NCBI RefSeq assembly: GCF_964246085.1
Contig: NZ_CAXTPD010000016.1
Strand: one strand, 5' to 3'
Length of the DNA: 64,000 bases
Origin: Brotaphodocola sp003480315
GTDB taxonomy: Bacteria > Bacillota > Clostridia > Lachnospirales > Lachnospiraceae
Shown: one piece after another, positions 1 to 9,319 of the stretch
Layout: every line of letters starts with the position of its first letter
How positions within the stretch are numbered: position 1 is the first letter of the stretch
Program-made: the position numbers and the translations under genes
The notes under the pieces: generated by a model
Told to the model about the DNA's origin: nothing
Seen by the model: only the letters and a program-made list of their open reading frames with translations
The model's database searches: none

Positions 1-744
1 GGAAACGGAACGCACAAGACTGCCAATCTGTTAAAGCAGGAAGGCCTCAACGTGGTTACCCTTCCCAAAACCATCGATAATGATATCTGGGGAACTGACA
101 TGACGTTTGGTTTTCACAGTGCCCTGGATATCGCAACACATGCCATTGACTGCATCCATACGACGGCAGCTTCCCACAGCCGGATCTTTATTGTGGAAGT
201 GATGGGACATAAAACCGGATGGCTTACCCTTCATGCCGGAATTGCCGGAGGAGCCGATGTCATTCTTTTGCCGGAATTGCCCTATGATATCCACAAGGTA
301 GCTGATGCGCTGAAACAGCGCACTGAGAACGGAAAGCATTTTTCCATTCTGGCCGTGGCGGAAGGCGCAATCTCCAAAGAAGATGCCGCCCTGACCAGGA
401 GCGAATACAAAAAGAAAAAATCCAAAAATACTTGTCCCTCCATTGCATATGAAATCGCAGATCAGCTGGCCGCTGAAACCGGACAGGAGGTTCGCATTAC
501 CATACCGGGACATACACAGAGAGGTGGAAGTCCCAATGCCTATGACCGGGTTCTGGCATCACGGCTTGGTTCCTTTGCTGCACAGCTGATCCTGGAAGAG
601 CAGTATGGATTTATGGTAGCTTTACGGGATGGTAAGCTGGTTACAGTCCCGCTGGAGGAAGTAAGCGGAAAACTGAAAACGGTACCGCCAGAGCATGAAA
701 TGATCGCGCAGGCAAAGGAGATAGGGATTTGCTTTGGAAACTGA
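1..744 (+). CDS. pfkA: 6-phosphofructokinase, 3' part (5' end outside window)
   Basis: Phosphorylates fructose 6-phosphate to fructose 1,6-bisphosphate in glycolysis. The reading frame is open from base 1, so the first ~100 residues lie outside the window; 247 residues are visible. Seen: GNGTHK near the start (nucleotide loop), PKTIDNDIWGTD (catalytic Asp loop), MGHKTGW, and GHTQRGGSPNAYDR near the C-terminus. Relative to E. coli PFK-1 the residue equivalent to 104 is Gly (typical of ATP users), while 124 is Lys (typical of PPi enzymes). That Gly/Lys combination is known in ATP-dependent 'clade X' PFKs such as trypanosomal enzymes. The phosphoryl donor is therefore probably ATP, but this is inferred. 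ppk1 follows 65 bases downstream on the same strand. Confidence 0.93.
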   Translation, partial: GNGTHKTANLLKQEGLNVVTLPKTIDNDIWGTDMTFGFHSALDIATHAIDCIHTTAASHSRIFIVEVMGHKTGWLTLHAGIAGGADVILLPELPYDIHKVADALKQRTENGKHFSILAVAEGAISKEDAALTRSEYKKKKSKNTCPSIAYEIADQLAAETGQEVRITIPGHTQRGGSPNAYDRVLASRLGSFAAQLILEEQYGFMVALRDGKLVTVPLEEVSGKLKTVPPEHEMIAQAKEIGICFGN

Positions 745-809
745 TTGGAAAAATTTATTGTTACATAGAAAAACACGGGAGGCATTCCGTAACAACAGGA
801 GGCATTAAC

Positions 810-2888
810 ATGGCTGCAAAAGCAAACACTGCAGAAGATAAACATACCGGCATTTACGTCAACCGCGAATTATCCTGGCTGAAATTCAACGAACGCGTGC
901 TCGAAGAGGCAGAAAATGAGAAGGTTCCGCTTTGTGAACGCATGTCCTTTCTTTCGATATATCAGTCCAATCTGGATGAGTTTTTTATGGTCCGTGTCGG
1001 ATCCCTGGAAGATATGAAATTACTGCCTGGCGACAACCGGGAAAATAAGACGAATATGACACCGCAGGAACAGATCGATGCCATTTTAAAGCGGGTCAAC
1101 GTCTTAAACGACAGAAAGGATACGATATACACCCATGTAATGGAGCTGGTGGCCAAAGAAGGCGTGCACCTGGTCTCATTCAGGGATCTGAGCAAGGCAG
1201 ATGGAAAATATCTGGAAGATTATTTCCGCAGGGAAGTACTTCCGTTGCTTTCTCTCATGATCGTTGGTCGTAAACAGCCGTTTCCGTTTTTAAAAGGACA
1301 GGAAATCTATGCACTTGCAATTCTTGGTACCAAAAGCGGAAAAGAAAAGATTGGAATTATTCCGTGCAGCAGTGAGATGATTCCACGGTTGATCCCGGTT
1401 CCCGGACTGGAATCTACCTACATGCTGTTGGAAGAGCTGATCCTGCATTTCCTCCCGGCTGCCTTTTCCGGTTATAAAGTACTGGAAAAATCGGTGTTGA
1501 GAGTTACCAGAAATGCGGATATTGATGTGAACAAGGTTTATGATGAGGATCTGAATTACCGGGATCAGATGGCCCAGGTTGTTAAATTAAGAAAAAAGCT
1601 GGCGCCGGTACGTCTGGAACTGACAAGAGATATAGCCCCGAAGATGGTGGATACCGTCTGCAATTATCTGGAACTGACCATGGATCAGGTTTTTTATTCG
1701 AAAGCTCCATTGGATCTGTCTTTCCTGTTTGCACTGGAAGATGTACTCCGTAAAAATCCGGACCTTGTATTTCCGAAACGGCTTCCTCAGTCTACCTCCC
1801 AGCTGGATTCCGCAAGCCCGATCATTCCGCAGATTCTGGATCATGACGTTCTGCTTTCCTATCCATATGAAAGCATCCGGCCGTTTTTAAATATGCTGTC
1901 AGAAGCAGCCAATGACCCCAAGGTAGTTTCTATCCGAATGACCTTATACCGTCTGGCAAAGAATTCCAAAGTTGTGGAGGCACTGGTAGAAGCAGCTGAA
2001 AACGGCAAACAGGTAGACGTGCTGGTGGAATTAAAGGCGCGCTTTGATGAAGCGAACAACATTGAGTGGAGCCGCCGCCTGGAAGACGCGGGCTGCCATG
2101 TCGTATATGGTATTGATGGTCTGAAGGTTCATTCTAAGCTGTGCCTTATAACCAGAAAAGACGGAAATAATATCCAGTATATCACGCAGGTTGGTACAGG
2201 AAATTACAATGAAAAAACATCCCGCATGTACACAGACCTTTCTTTGATCACCGCAAATACGGAGATCGGAGAGGACGCGCTGCGTGTATTTCAGTCCATC
2301 CTGATCGGTGACACGGTGGAAAAATCAGAAAAATTACTGGTTGCCCCGAAATGCCTTCAGGAGCCTGTTCTTTCTATGATCGACAGGGAGATTCAGACCG
2401 CTTTGGCCGGAAAACCGGCGTACATCGGTATTAAGATCAATTCTCTTACCGATAAACGCATCATTGACAAGCTGGTAGAAGCCTCAAAAGCAGGTGTAAA
2501 GATTGAAATGGTCATAAGAGGAATCTGCTGCCTGAAATCCGGAGTTCCGGGAAAAACGGAAAACATACAGATACGCAGTATTGTAGGACGTTATCTGGAG
2601 CATTCCAGAATCTATATATTCGGAACGCCGGAGCGCGACAGCATCTATATTTCCTCTGCAGATTTCATGACAAGGAATACGCTGCGCCGGGTTGAGGTGG
2701 CTGTACCGGTATATGACAACGGTTTAAAATGCCGGATCCGTGAAATGTTTTTAACGATGATGAGCGATAATGTTAAGGCCAGGGTACAGCAGCCGGACGG
2801 CAGCTACAAAATAGAGCCGGACGGCGATTCCAGCCTGAACGCACAGGAAACCCTCTTTGAAGAAGCTTATGCGGCCGCCCGCTCCTGA
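810..2888 (+). CDS. ppk1: Polyphosphate kinase 1
   Basis: Makes inorganic polyphosphate reversibly from ATP. 692 residues, normal for PPK1. The start at 810 is chosen because AGGAGG lies 8 bases upstream; an in-frame codon at 729 would overlap pfkA and lacks a site. N-domain motif ELSWLKFNERVLEEA is at residues ~18–32, and SNLDEFFMVRV follows. The autophosphorylated histidine is His441 in VHSKLCLI and the second conserved histidine is His598 in YLEHSRIYIF, matching E. coli His435 and His592. The C-terminal phospholipase-D-like domains are intact. It sits just behind pfkA, possibly cotranscribed. Confidence 0.96.
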   Translation: MAAKANTAEDKHTGIYVNRELSWLKFNERVLEEAENEKVPLCERMSFLSIYQSNLDEFFMVRVGSLEDMKLLPGDNRENKTNMTPQEQIDAILKRVNVLNDRKDTIYTHVMELVAKEGVHLVSFRDLSKADGKYLEDYFRREVLPLLSLMIVGRKQPFPFLKGQEIYALAILGTKSGKEKIGIIPCSSEMIPRLIPVPGLESTYMLLEELILHFLPAAFSGYKVLEKSVLRVTRNADIDVNKVYDEDLNYRDQMAQVVKLRKKLAPVRLELTRDIAPKMVDTVCNYLELTMDQVFYSKAPLDLSFLFALEDVLRKNPDLVFPKRLPQSTSQLDSASPIIPQILDHDVLLSYPYESIRPFLNMLSEAANDPKVVSIRMTLYRLAKNSKVVEALVEAAENGKQVDVLVELKARFDEANNIEWSRRLEDAGCHVVYGIDGLKVHSKLCLITRKDGNNIQYITQVGTGNYNEKTSRMYTDLSLITANTEIGEDALRVFQSILIGDTVEKSEKLLVAPKCLQEPVLSMIDREIQTALAGKPAYIGIKINSLTDKRIIDKLVEASKAGVKIEMVIRGICCLKSGVPGKTENIQIRSIVGRYLEHSRIYIFGTPERDSIYISSADFMTRNTLRRVEVAVPVYDNGLKCRIREMFLTMMSDNVKARVQQPDGSYKIEPDGDSSLNAQETLFEEAYAAARS

Positions 2889-2922
2889 GCCGGCACGCAT
2901 AAGCGAAAAAGGGACAAAAGCC

Positions 2923-3060
2923 CTAAGAAAACTGATGAAACAGTGTGATCAGCCTTTCCATGGGTGCAATGGCCTGCTTGCCTTTTAATGTGACGATGGA
3001 GTAGTTTGTTTTCATGGCAGGATTGAAGAAACTGTTAAAACAGCTTGAACAGGAATTTTG
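2923..3060 (-). pseudogene. Possible LysR-family regulator C-terminal remnant
   Basis: On the minus strand an open frame ends at a TAG at 2923–2925. It reads through KTNYSIVTLKGKQ and APMERLITLFHQFS, which resembles the extreme C-terminus of LysR-type substrate-binding domains. Nothing matching a LysR N-terminus is present upstream, where the M20 peptidase gene begins on the other strand. I read it as a leftover tail of a regulator once divergent from, or adjacent to, the M20 gene. The family call rests on a short segment and is weak. Confidence 0.3.
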
Positions 3061-4060
3061 ATGGAACAGGAGCAGATGACTTATAAAGAAACAATTGATT
3101 TCGCAGGCCGTAGAATCACATCTTTCAGAGCTGGTTTCCCTGTCTGACCAGATTTATGATTTCGCAGAGCCTGGAATGGAAGAGATTCAGTCCAGCAGGC
3201 TTTTAACCGAATATCTGAAAGCAAAAGGATTTGAGGTGGAATGTGGAATTGCAGGACTTCCGACAGCCTTCCGGGCTGTATACGAGCAGGGCAGCGGTGG
3301 TCCGTCCTTTGGCTTTCTGGCAGAATATGATGCTATAAAAGATATCGGACATGCCTGCGGACACCACATGCAGGGACCGTCGGTGATCGGAGCCGCTCTG
3401 GCACTTCGTGATGTATGCGGTGAAGAGCCGTATAAGATCGTCATTTACGGAACGCCTGCAGAGGAGACGATCGGCGGAAAGATCATCATGAAAGAAAAGG
3501 GCTGCTTTCAGGACATTGACATTGCGCTGATGATGCATGCGGCACCGAATACCTGTGTGGATGTCCGTTGTATGGCACTGGAATGCTATTACGTGACTTT
3601 CCACGGCGTAGAAAGCCATGCTGCCATGAGCCCGCACAAGGGAAAGAGTGCCTTCGATTCCGCACTTCTGTCTTTCCAGGCCATTGAATTTTTGCGGGAA
3701 CATTTGCTGGAAGATTCCCGTATGCATTACACGATCCTCGATGCCGGCGGACCGTCCAACATTGTTCCGGGAAGGGCGAAGGCTGAATATACGCTGCGCT
3801 CTTACAGTACAGACTATCTGGAAAATGTGATTGTTCCAAGATTTCAGGATATTTTAAAGGGTGCCTGTCTTATGACCGGAACTACTTGTGAGATTAAGCG
3901 CAGCTATCCGTTCCAGGCCAAAATCCCATGTATGACATTAAACAATCTGATCATGGAAAATGCTGAGGAATTTAAAGCTCCGCAGCTTGCCGGACCAAGA
4001 GAAAAAACGGGTTCTACAGACTTTGGAAATGTAATGTATGATGTTCCGGGCTGCTGTACC
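3061..4060 (+). pseudogene. M20 family metallopeptidase/amidohydrolase, broken at both ends
   Basis: AbgB/amidohydrolase-like M20 zinc peptidase. Seen: FLAEYDAIKDIGHACGHHMQG (metal and active-site region), PAEETIGGK, the dimerisation-domain HGVESHAAMSPH, and the C-terminal EKTGSTDFGNVMYDVPG. Two lesions are visible. An ATG at 3061 with AGGAA upstream reads MEQEQMTYKETID, but one extra T near 3094–3101 shifts it out of frame with SQAVESHLSEL, which is the native continuation. At the other end, homology stops after VPGCC near 4060 and the frame runs into foreign sequence, so the last ~40–60 residues are missing. The foreign DNA is the serine-recombinase element. No C-terminal piece was found beyond its far end. 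Confidence 0.8.
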
Positions 4061-4152
4061 TCCCGATACCGCCTCATTATAAATAATGGCTTTTGTAATT
4101 CCTTCGTTATCCGGTCAAAACGGCGGCTTATGATTGTTCCCAAAAAGGAAAA

Positions 4153-4188
4153 GCCGATAACCGCATTTTTAATCTGCGCGTTATCGGC
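4153..4188 (-). terminator. Intrinsic terminator of the exporter operon
   Basis: GCCGATAACCGCA pairs with TGCGCGTTATCGGC with one bulge. On the minus strand the stem is followed by a T-rich run (bases 4141–4152 are A-rich on the plus strand). The stem overlaps the stop codon of the KTR protein gene, so it would end the regulator–exporter–KTR transcript. Confidence 0.7.
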
Positions 4189-4366
4189 TCTGCGTCTGTG
4201 CGTCTGGCTCTTTGATAACTGATATATTCATTTGTTGTACGTTAATAAGGGTTTCCTGTTTGCATTTCGGGCAGTACAGGGGAAAGTTTTTCAGTTCGGT
4301 ATCGTTCCGTATCTTCAACCTTGTTTTGCTGTGGCATATGGGGCATATTATCCATTCGGTATTCAT
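4181..4366 (-). CDS. Cysteine-rich KTR-type small protein
   Basis: 61 residues with two CxxC pairs, CPICHSKTR near residue 8 and CPKCKQE near residue 33, which would form one small zinc ribbon. The residues KTR follow the first pair, as in the 'cysteine-rich KTR' family repeatedly found on Clostridia transposons. Function is not known; the gene travels with exporter/regulator cassettes and recombinases. It begins one base after the exporter stop and is last in that operon. Confidence 0.8.
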   Translation of the reverse strand: MNTEWIICPICHSKTRLKIRNDTELKNFPLYCPKCKQETLINVQQMNISVIKEPDAQTQSR

Positions 4367-4367
4367 A

Positions 4368-6098
4368 CTAAATGCCCCAATCCCCGCTAATCATTTGCAG
4401 CTTTACCATATGCGGATAAATTTTGCCTGTGTTCATCAGTTTTTCCGGCGTTCCCTGTTCGGCAACAGAACCGTCTGAAAGCACAACTACTTTGTCCGCG
4501 CCGCTTACGGTACGCATACGGTGGGCGATAACAAGTACGGTCTTATCTTTTATCAGCCTTGACAAAGCAGCCTGTATCAATGTTTCGTTTTCCACATCAA
4601 GGCTTGCCGTTGCTTCATCAAGCAAGATAATAGGCGCATTTTTAAGGAAAGCGCGGGCGATGGAAATTCGCTGTCTTTCCCCGCCGGACAGCTCGCAGCC
4701 GTTTTCTCCAATCATACTGTAAAACCCATCCGGAAGTTTTACCGCAAATTCTTCACAATTCGCCAGTCTTGCCGCCGCAATCACTTCTTCGTCGGTTGCG
4801 TCCTTTCTGCCTATCCTGATATTCTCCATGATTGTGTTGTTAAACAGCGTCACATCTTGAAATACGATAGAGTACAAAGACAGCAAGGTTTCCGGATCTA
4901 TTTTCGATATATCCATACCACCGACAGTGATTTTCCCTTTGTTTATATCCCAGAATCGGGCAGCAAGGCGTGATACCGTAGTTTTTCCTCCGCCGGACGG
5001 TCCGACTAAGGCGGTAACTTCTCCTTGTTTAGCCGTAAAGGAAACATCTTTTAATACGGTTTCCCCGGTATTATAGGCAAATCCTACATGGTCAAATACA
5101 ATGTCATAACCTTGGTTTGTCATTGTATTGCTTCCTGTCTGAATAGGCTGGTCAAAAATTTCATTCATGCGGTTTATGTTTGTTTTGGTAGAGATTACCG
5201 CAGCAAGATTTTGCAATGCACCCTCAAGCGGGGCATATAGCCTTGAAGCCACAAGCAAAAACATAAAGAATAGCGGAATATCAATTTCCCCACGAATCAA
5301 CAGCGCAGAACCTACAAGCGCAACCGTAGCAATTCCAAACTTTAATATCAGCGTAGAGGAAACAACGAAAAGTGCTGTTCCAAGTTCTGTTATAATGTGC
5401 CGTTTTTCTACATAGTCAATCTTTTTGTCAAGTCCTTTCAGATACCTTTCTTCCGCATTGTTTGATTTCAAGTCCTGTAAACTTTCGATACACTCCTGTA
5501 CGCCGCTTTCAAGAGCGACATTTGCCGCTACGGATTTACGGTTGAAGTATTCCTGTATGCGGGCTGAAAAGAGTGTGATTGTAAATGCAATCGGCAAAAC
5601 CCACACCGCCGCAAGAGCCATTCGAAAGTCTATAGCAAAAAGGCAGATTGCAATTAGTGTTGTTGAAATGAGGGAGCCTGCCAATGCGGGTACATAATGG
5701 GAGAATGCAGTTTCAAGCGTAGCGCAGTCTCCCATAATAGAATTGGTTAAATCCGCAAGGTCTTTTTTGCCGAAGAAAGACAACGGAATTTTGCGCAGCT
5801 GTTCCGCTAAGGATATACGCCTTACCCCGCTTTCCACATAAGTCGCTAAGTAAGTGGCGTTATATTGAAACCAAGTCGCAATAAATATAAGGCATAAGCA
5901 AACCAAAGAACCAACCGCATAAAAAGCAATGCGGCTTCCATTTAAGTTCCCATTCATGGCGTCAATGACAAAGTAATAGAGCAACCCCACAGGGAGCATA
6001 AAGGATATATCCTGTACGACGCAGGCAATACAGCCTTTTATCAAATCGACAGCCCCCTGTCTTGATAATGCAAAACGTCTTTGCAATGTCTTAATCAT
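4368..6098 (-). CDS. ABC exporter half-transporter B (fused membrane and ATPase domains)
   Basis: 576 residues. The start MIKTLQRRF at 6098 is used because AAAGGAGG lies upstream and ATG overlaps the stop of the preceding gene by ATGA. An N-terminal type-I exporter membrane domain with six predicted helices (~residues 1–300) is followed by the ATPase: Walker A GPSGGGKTT, signature LSGGERQR, Walker B ILLDEA, switch His in VIAHRM. It almost certainly pairs with the upstream half-transporter to make a heterodimeric drug or peptide exporter in the membrane. Substrate is not evident. Confidence 0.92.
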   Translation of the reverse strand: MIKTLQRRFALSRQGAVDLIKGCIACVVQDISFMLPVGLLYYFVIDAMNGNLNGSRIAFYAVGSLVCLCLIFIATWFQYNATYLATYVESGVRRISLAEQLRKIPLSFFGKKDLADLTNSIMGDCATLETAFSHYVPALAGSLISTTLIAICLFAIDFRMALAAVWVLPIAFTITLFSARIQEYFNRKSVAANVALESGVQECIESLQDLKSNNAEERYLKGLDKKIDYVEKRHIITELGTALFVVSSTLILKFGIATVALVGSALLIRGEIDIPLFFMFLLVASRLYAPLEGALQNLAAVISTKTNINRMNEIFDQPIQTGSNTMTNQGYDIVFDHVGFAYNTGETVLKDVSFTAKQGEVTALVGPSGGGKTTVSRLAARFWDINKGKITVGGMDISKIDPETLLSLYSIVFQDVTLFNNTIMENIRIGRKDATDEEVIAAARLANCEEFAVKLPDGFYSMIGENGCELSGGERQRISIARAFLKNAPIILLDEATASLDVENETLIQAALSRLIKDKTVLVIAHRMRTVSGADKVVVLSDGSVAEQGTPEKLMNTGKIYPHMVKLQMISGDWGI

Positions 6099-7870
6099 GC
6101 GTTTACCTCCTTTGCAATCTTCCATTCTGCCGCTTCGGAATAATTCTTCCACATTTTTGTGAATATGCCGTTTCTCTCTATCAGTCCACTATGTGTGCCG
6201 CTTTCGACAATTTCACCGTCTTGCAGTACATAAATGCAATCCGCGTCTGTGATTGACGACAACCTGTGTGCAATCATAATGACGGTCTTTCCCTTTGAAA
6301 GCGCGGATAAAGCCTGCTGTACGCGCACCTCATTATCGGGGTCGGCAAACGCGGTCGCTTCATCAAGAATTAGAATAGGCGCATTTTTCAAAATCGCGAG
6401 GGCAATCGCTATTCTTTGCTGTTCACCGCCGGACAGGTACACACCTTTTGTGCCGACAACCGTATCAATGCCATTCGGTAATTTTTCAATAATATCCAAG
6501 CACTGTGCAGCTTCCAGAGCATGGGCGATTTCTTCGCGTGTAGCGTCAGGCTTTGCCATACGCACATTTTCCAATATGGACGCTTTGATAAGGCGGCTGT
6601 TCTGAAATACAAAAGATACCTTATTCATCAATGTTTCTTTCGGAATATCTCGTATGTCGGTATTGCCTATCAGTACGCGCCCTTTTTGCGGGTCAAAAAA
6701 TCTTGTGACAATATTTGCAAGCGTTGTCTTGCCGCCGCCGGACGCTCCTACCAATGCGACTGTCTGCCCCGGCTTTATGGAAAGTGATACATCATTGAGC
6801 GCATTTTTCTCGCCGTCATAGCTGTAACTAACGTGTTCCAATGTAACCCCATTATCTTTAGGGATATTATTCACGCTGCTTTCAGATAATGGTTTTTCGT
6901 TCAGCACTTCATCAATCCTGTTAATTGCGTCGCCTACAATCATTGCGTCCTCGCTCATAAACATAATTTTTGTGAGCGTCGTACCAATGACGGGCGTAAT
7001 CACAATATAGAAGATAAGGTTTAGTAACAATTCATTTGTTACGCCGCTCCTCGTAAAGAGAATACCTCCGGCAATCAGAAATGCGAATACGCCGTTAATT
7101 GCCGTTGTATAGAACATCATAGGCAGACGCAGCCCCTTTGTGTATGCAATTACCCATGTTTCATAATTATCAATCGCATTTTTGAAGCGTTTGAAAGAAA
7201 AGATTGTCTGCCCGAAAGTCTTTACTACAGGTACGCCCCGCACATATTCAACGGCTTCGTTTGACATATCGGAAAGAGCATTTTGGTATTGCTCCATTTT
7301 CTGCTCCATGTTTTTTCCTGTCATTTTCATCATAATCAGAAAACCAAGTACAACGGGTACGAGGCTTAAAAGCCCTAACCGCCAGTCAAAGGCAAGTAAC
7401 AGGAAAAGCAGCCCTATGGGTGTGGCAATCGCCCCCGCTTTGTCGGGAAGCCTGTGTGCAAGATATGTTTCAGTAGCAGCACTGGAACTGTTTACGATTC
7501 TCCGTAGCTTTCCGCTTCCATACTTTTCCGTTACCCCGAGCGGCAATGCTGTAATATGGCGCATAAGCTCTTTTCGGATATTAGCGGCAACCCGGAACGC
7601 GCTCAAATGCGAACACATCAAAGCGGTTATGTAGACAACAATAGAGATAACCGCAAACAATACGGCAGACCAACCGTAGCCTGTGACATTCCCCGCCTGT
7701 GAGAAGTCCGGGGAAACCTCCAGTATGTCGTGAATAATACGCCATATATACCAAAAAGGTACAAGAGCCAACAGCGCACTCATTACAGACAGTACCCAAG
7801 AAAGATAGGTCAATATCTTATGCCCTCCGGCATAGCCCATCAGTCTTGATAGATTAGACTGTTTTTTCAT
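6095..7870 (-). CDS. ABC exporter half-transporter A (fused membrane and ATPase domains)
   Basis: 591 residues, first of the two exporter genes. The membrane domain covers about residues 15–320; the ATPase has Walker A GASGGGKTT, signature LSGGEQQR, Walker B LILDEA and MIAHRL. The AAGGAGG site sits just before the start. Both nucleotide-binding sites keep the catalytic Glu after Walker B, so there is no obvious degenerate site. It lies downstream of the TetR gene and of two inverted repeats that may be operators, so substrate-induced export under TetR control is a reasonable inference. Confidence 0.92.
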   Translation of the reverse strand: MKKQSNLSRLMGYAGGHKILTYLSWVLSVMSALLALVPFWYIWRIIHDILEVSPDFSQAGNVTGYGWSAVLFAVISIVVYITALMCSHLSAFRVAANIRKELMRHITALPLGVTEKYGSGKLRRIVNSSSAATETYLAHRLPDKAGAIATPIGLLFLLLAFDWRLGLLSLVPVVLGFLIMMKMTGKNMEQKMEQYQNALSDMSNEAVEYVRGVPVVKTFGQTIFSFKRFKNAIDNYETWVIAYTKGLRLPMMFYTTAINGVFAFLIAGGILFTRSGVTNELLLNLIFYIVITPVIGTTLTKIMFMSEDAMIVGDAINRIDEVLNEKPLSESSVNNIPKDNGVTLEHVSYSYDGEKNALNDVSLSIKPGQTVALVGASGGGKTTLANIVTRFFDPQKGRVLIGNTDIRDIPKETLMNKVSFVFQNSRLIKASILENVRMAKPDATREEIAHALEAAQCLDIIEKLPNGIDTVVGTKGVYLSGGEQQRIAIALAILKNAPILILDEATAFADPDNEVRVQQALSALSKGKTVIMIAHRLSSITDADCIYVLQDGEIVESGTHSGLIERNGIFTKMWKNYSEAAEWKIAKEVNA

Positions 7871-7939
7871 TAAAAAAACCTCCTTGAAAATTTTTATGAT
7901 ATGAAGACAGAATGAACGCCCTCCAATATCCGCATTTCA

Positions 7940-7970
7940 GTTAGTGCTGCCTTATGCGGTTAGCACTAAC
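7940..7970. promoter_or_regulatory. Inverted repeat upstream of exporter operon (possible operator)
   Basis: GTTAGTGCT at 7940–7948 and AGCACTAAC at 7962–7970 form a perfect 9-base inverted repeat between the TetR gene and the exporter. It lacks a following T-run, so an operator or attenuator is more likely than a terminator. Confidence 0.5.
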
Positions 7971-7987
7971 TAACTCATGTGCTAAAT

Positions 7988-8015
7988 ATAATGGAAAGTT
8001 TACACTTTCCATTAT
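7988..8015 (-). terminator. Perfect inverted repeat after tetR (terminator-like)
   Basis: ATAATGGAAAG and CTTTCCATTAT form a perfect 11-base stem with a 6-base loop, 7 bases after the TetR stop codon. The stem is AT-rich and the T-run is poor, so it may be a weak terminator or a regulatory hairpin. Confidence 0.4.
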
Positions 8016-8021
8016 CAGGAA

Positions 8022-8648
8022 TTATAGGGCAGATTGCCCCATAATTTTCATCCACCCGGCGGTATAGAAAGCCCTCATTTCTTTCAAATAGCGCTTTGCT
8101 TCTTCAAGCGGCATTTCATGTATAATCAGCTCAAAAAATGTATTGAACATTCCTGTAATCAAGATATGCTCCAACCGTTCGTCAATGGGGGGCGCAGGTC
8201 TGCCTAACTTTTCAAGAACTGCTAAATAATCGTGTGTTCCTTTTGTTTCTATTTCCACCATTTCATCAATCAATTTTGAAAATCGCGTTCCCTCTGAACA
8301 GCAAAGTATGAGCTTAAATTCATTCAAGTGTTCATATGCATACAAGAGCATTTCATACATACACTCGCCGGAAGTAGAGGAAAGATTATCGGGTTGTTCC
8401 TCTGGCGGGATTTCAGCAAATTCTTTTTGAGCCTTGCAAAATCGTTCCAGTAAAAAGTTATAGTGTTCGCCTACCAATGCTTCAAACAAGTCCTCTTTGC
8501 TGTCATAGTAGCCATAGAACGCACCTGTTGTCACACCCGCCGTTTTGACAATATTCCGCAAGGAAGCAGACTTATAGCCCTTCTCAAGAAATTCTTGCAT
8601 TGCCGCCGAAAGAATTAAGTGTAATGTTGTCTGTCCCGCTTCGCTCAT
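8022..8648 (-). CDS. TetR/AcrR family transcriptional regulator
   Basis: 208 residues. The N-terminal helix-turn-helix (ILSAAMQEFLEKGYKSASLRNIVKTAG, followed by VTTGAFYGYYDSKEDLF) fills residues ~10–58 and is typical of TetR proteins; the rest is an all-helical ligand domain. It lies directly upstream of and parallel to the ABC exporter genes, and a perfect palindrome lies just ahead of its start. The expected role is repression of itself and the exporter until a ligand binds. Ligand unknown. Confidence 0.9.
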   Translation of the reverse strand: MSEAGQTTLHLILSAAMQEFLEKGYKSASLRNIVKTAGVTTGAFYGYYDSKEDLFEALVGEHYNFLLERFCKAQKEFAEIPPEEQPDNLSSTSGECMYEMLLYAYEHLNEFKLILCCSEGTRFSKLIDEMVEIETKGTHDYLAVLEKLGRPAPPIDERLEHILITGMFNTFFELIIHEMPLEEAKRYLKEMRAFYTAGWMKIMGQSAL

Positions 8649-8666
8649 GTGTTCACTATCCTCTCT

Positions 8667-8679
8667 ATAACACTGTTAT
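8667..8679. promoter_or_regulatory. Candidate TetR operator
   Basis: ATAACACTGTTAT is a perfect 13-base palindrome 19 bases upstream of the TetR start. A half-repeat (GCTGTTAT) lies about 5 bases further upstream of the gene. Position and symmetry fit autoregulation. Confidence 0.5.
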
Positions 8680-9042
8680 GTATCGCTGTTATATAATACG
8701 GCAAGTCAAGGAATTTGTCAATAGTTCAAAATAATTTGCAGATTTATTTTATGGCATTGGCATTTTCAGCACGTCCTCCATAGTAGGAAATGAGAAAAAC
8801 TTTTTGAAAAAATCCGTTCAAACTTTGGCAAAATTGCCTTGCGTGGTGTAGTAGGTAGTGAAAGAAATTTCAGAGGGTTTGGGAGACGTCTCGCCTGTCG
8901 GCTCGGTCGGCGTTAGACGGTTGCCACCGGCGACCAACGCCCCAACAAGCAAAATGCGGCGCATTTTACGAAAAGGGTACCCCTTTTCTATGCTTGCTGC
9001 GAAACTTATCACATTTCAAAACAAGGAAAGGACGGGAACGGA

Positions 9043-9243
9043 ATGGAAAAGAAACGGAAAATCAAAGACGGGCATATTGTAGTAGAGAATCCGCTGTTTC
9101 AAGAGTTGCCAAAGCACGAAGTAACGCTAAAATCCGGCAGAACGCTCTATCGTTTTACAGGGAGCTATGACGGGGAAAGGAGCCTGCCCCACAAGGTTTT
9201 ACGCCTCATGGAGCAGGAAAAGGGCAAAAAAGATGTTGATTAA
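9043..9243 (+). CDS. Small element-associated protein of unknown function
   Basis: 66 residues beginning MEKKRKIKDGHIVVENPLFQ and ending in a charged tail. GGAAAGGACGGGAACGGA precedes the ATG. It lies between the TetR control region and the serine recombinase on the same strand. I recall similar short proteins next to recombinases on Clostridia transposons, but no function. A recombination directionality factor is conceivable from the location only. A strongly structured DNA segment (8943–9000) lies directly upstream. Confidence 0.6.
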   Translation: MEKKRKIKDGHIVVENPLFQELPKHEVTLKSGRTLYRFTGSYDGERSLPHKVLRLMEQEKGKKDVD

Positions 9244-9319
9244 AAATACAGGAGCCGATACAATAGAGACAAGCAATCCTGTATTGGCAGACTGCCCGCC
9301 GACGAAAGGAGCAGAAACT

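Noticed and set aside
2889..3060. Riboswitch upstream of the M20 gene
   Set aside because: No conserved core seen; the stretch reads better as a minus-strand regulator tail.
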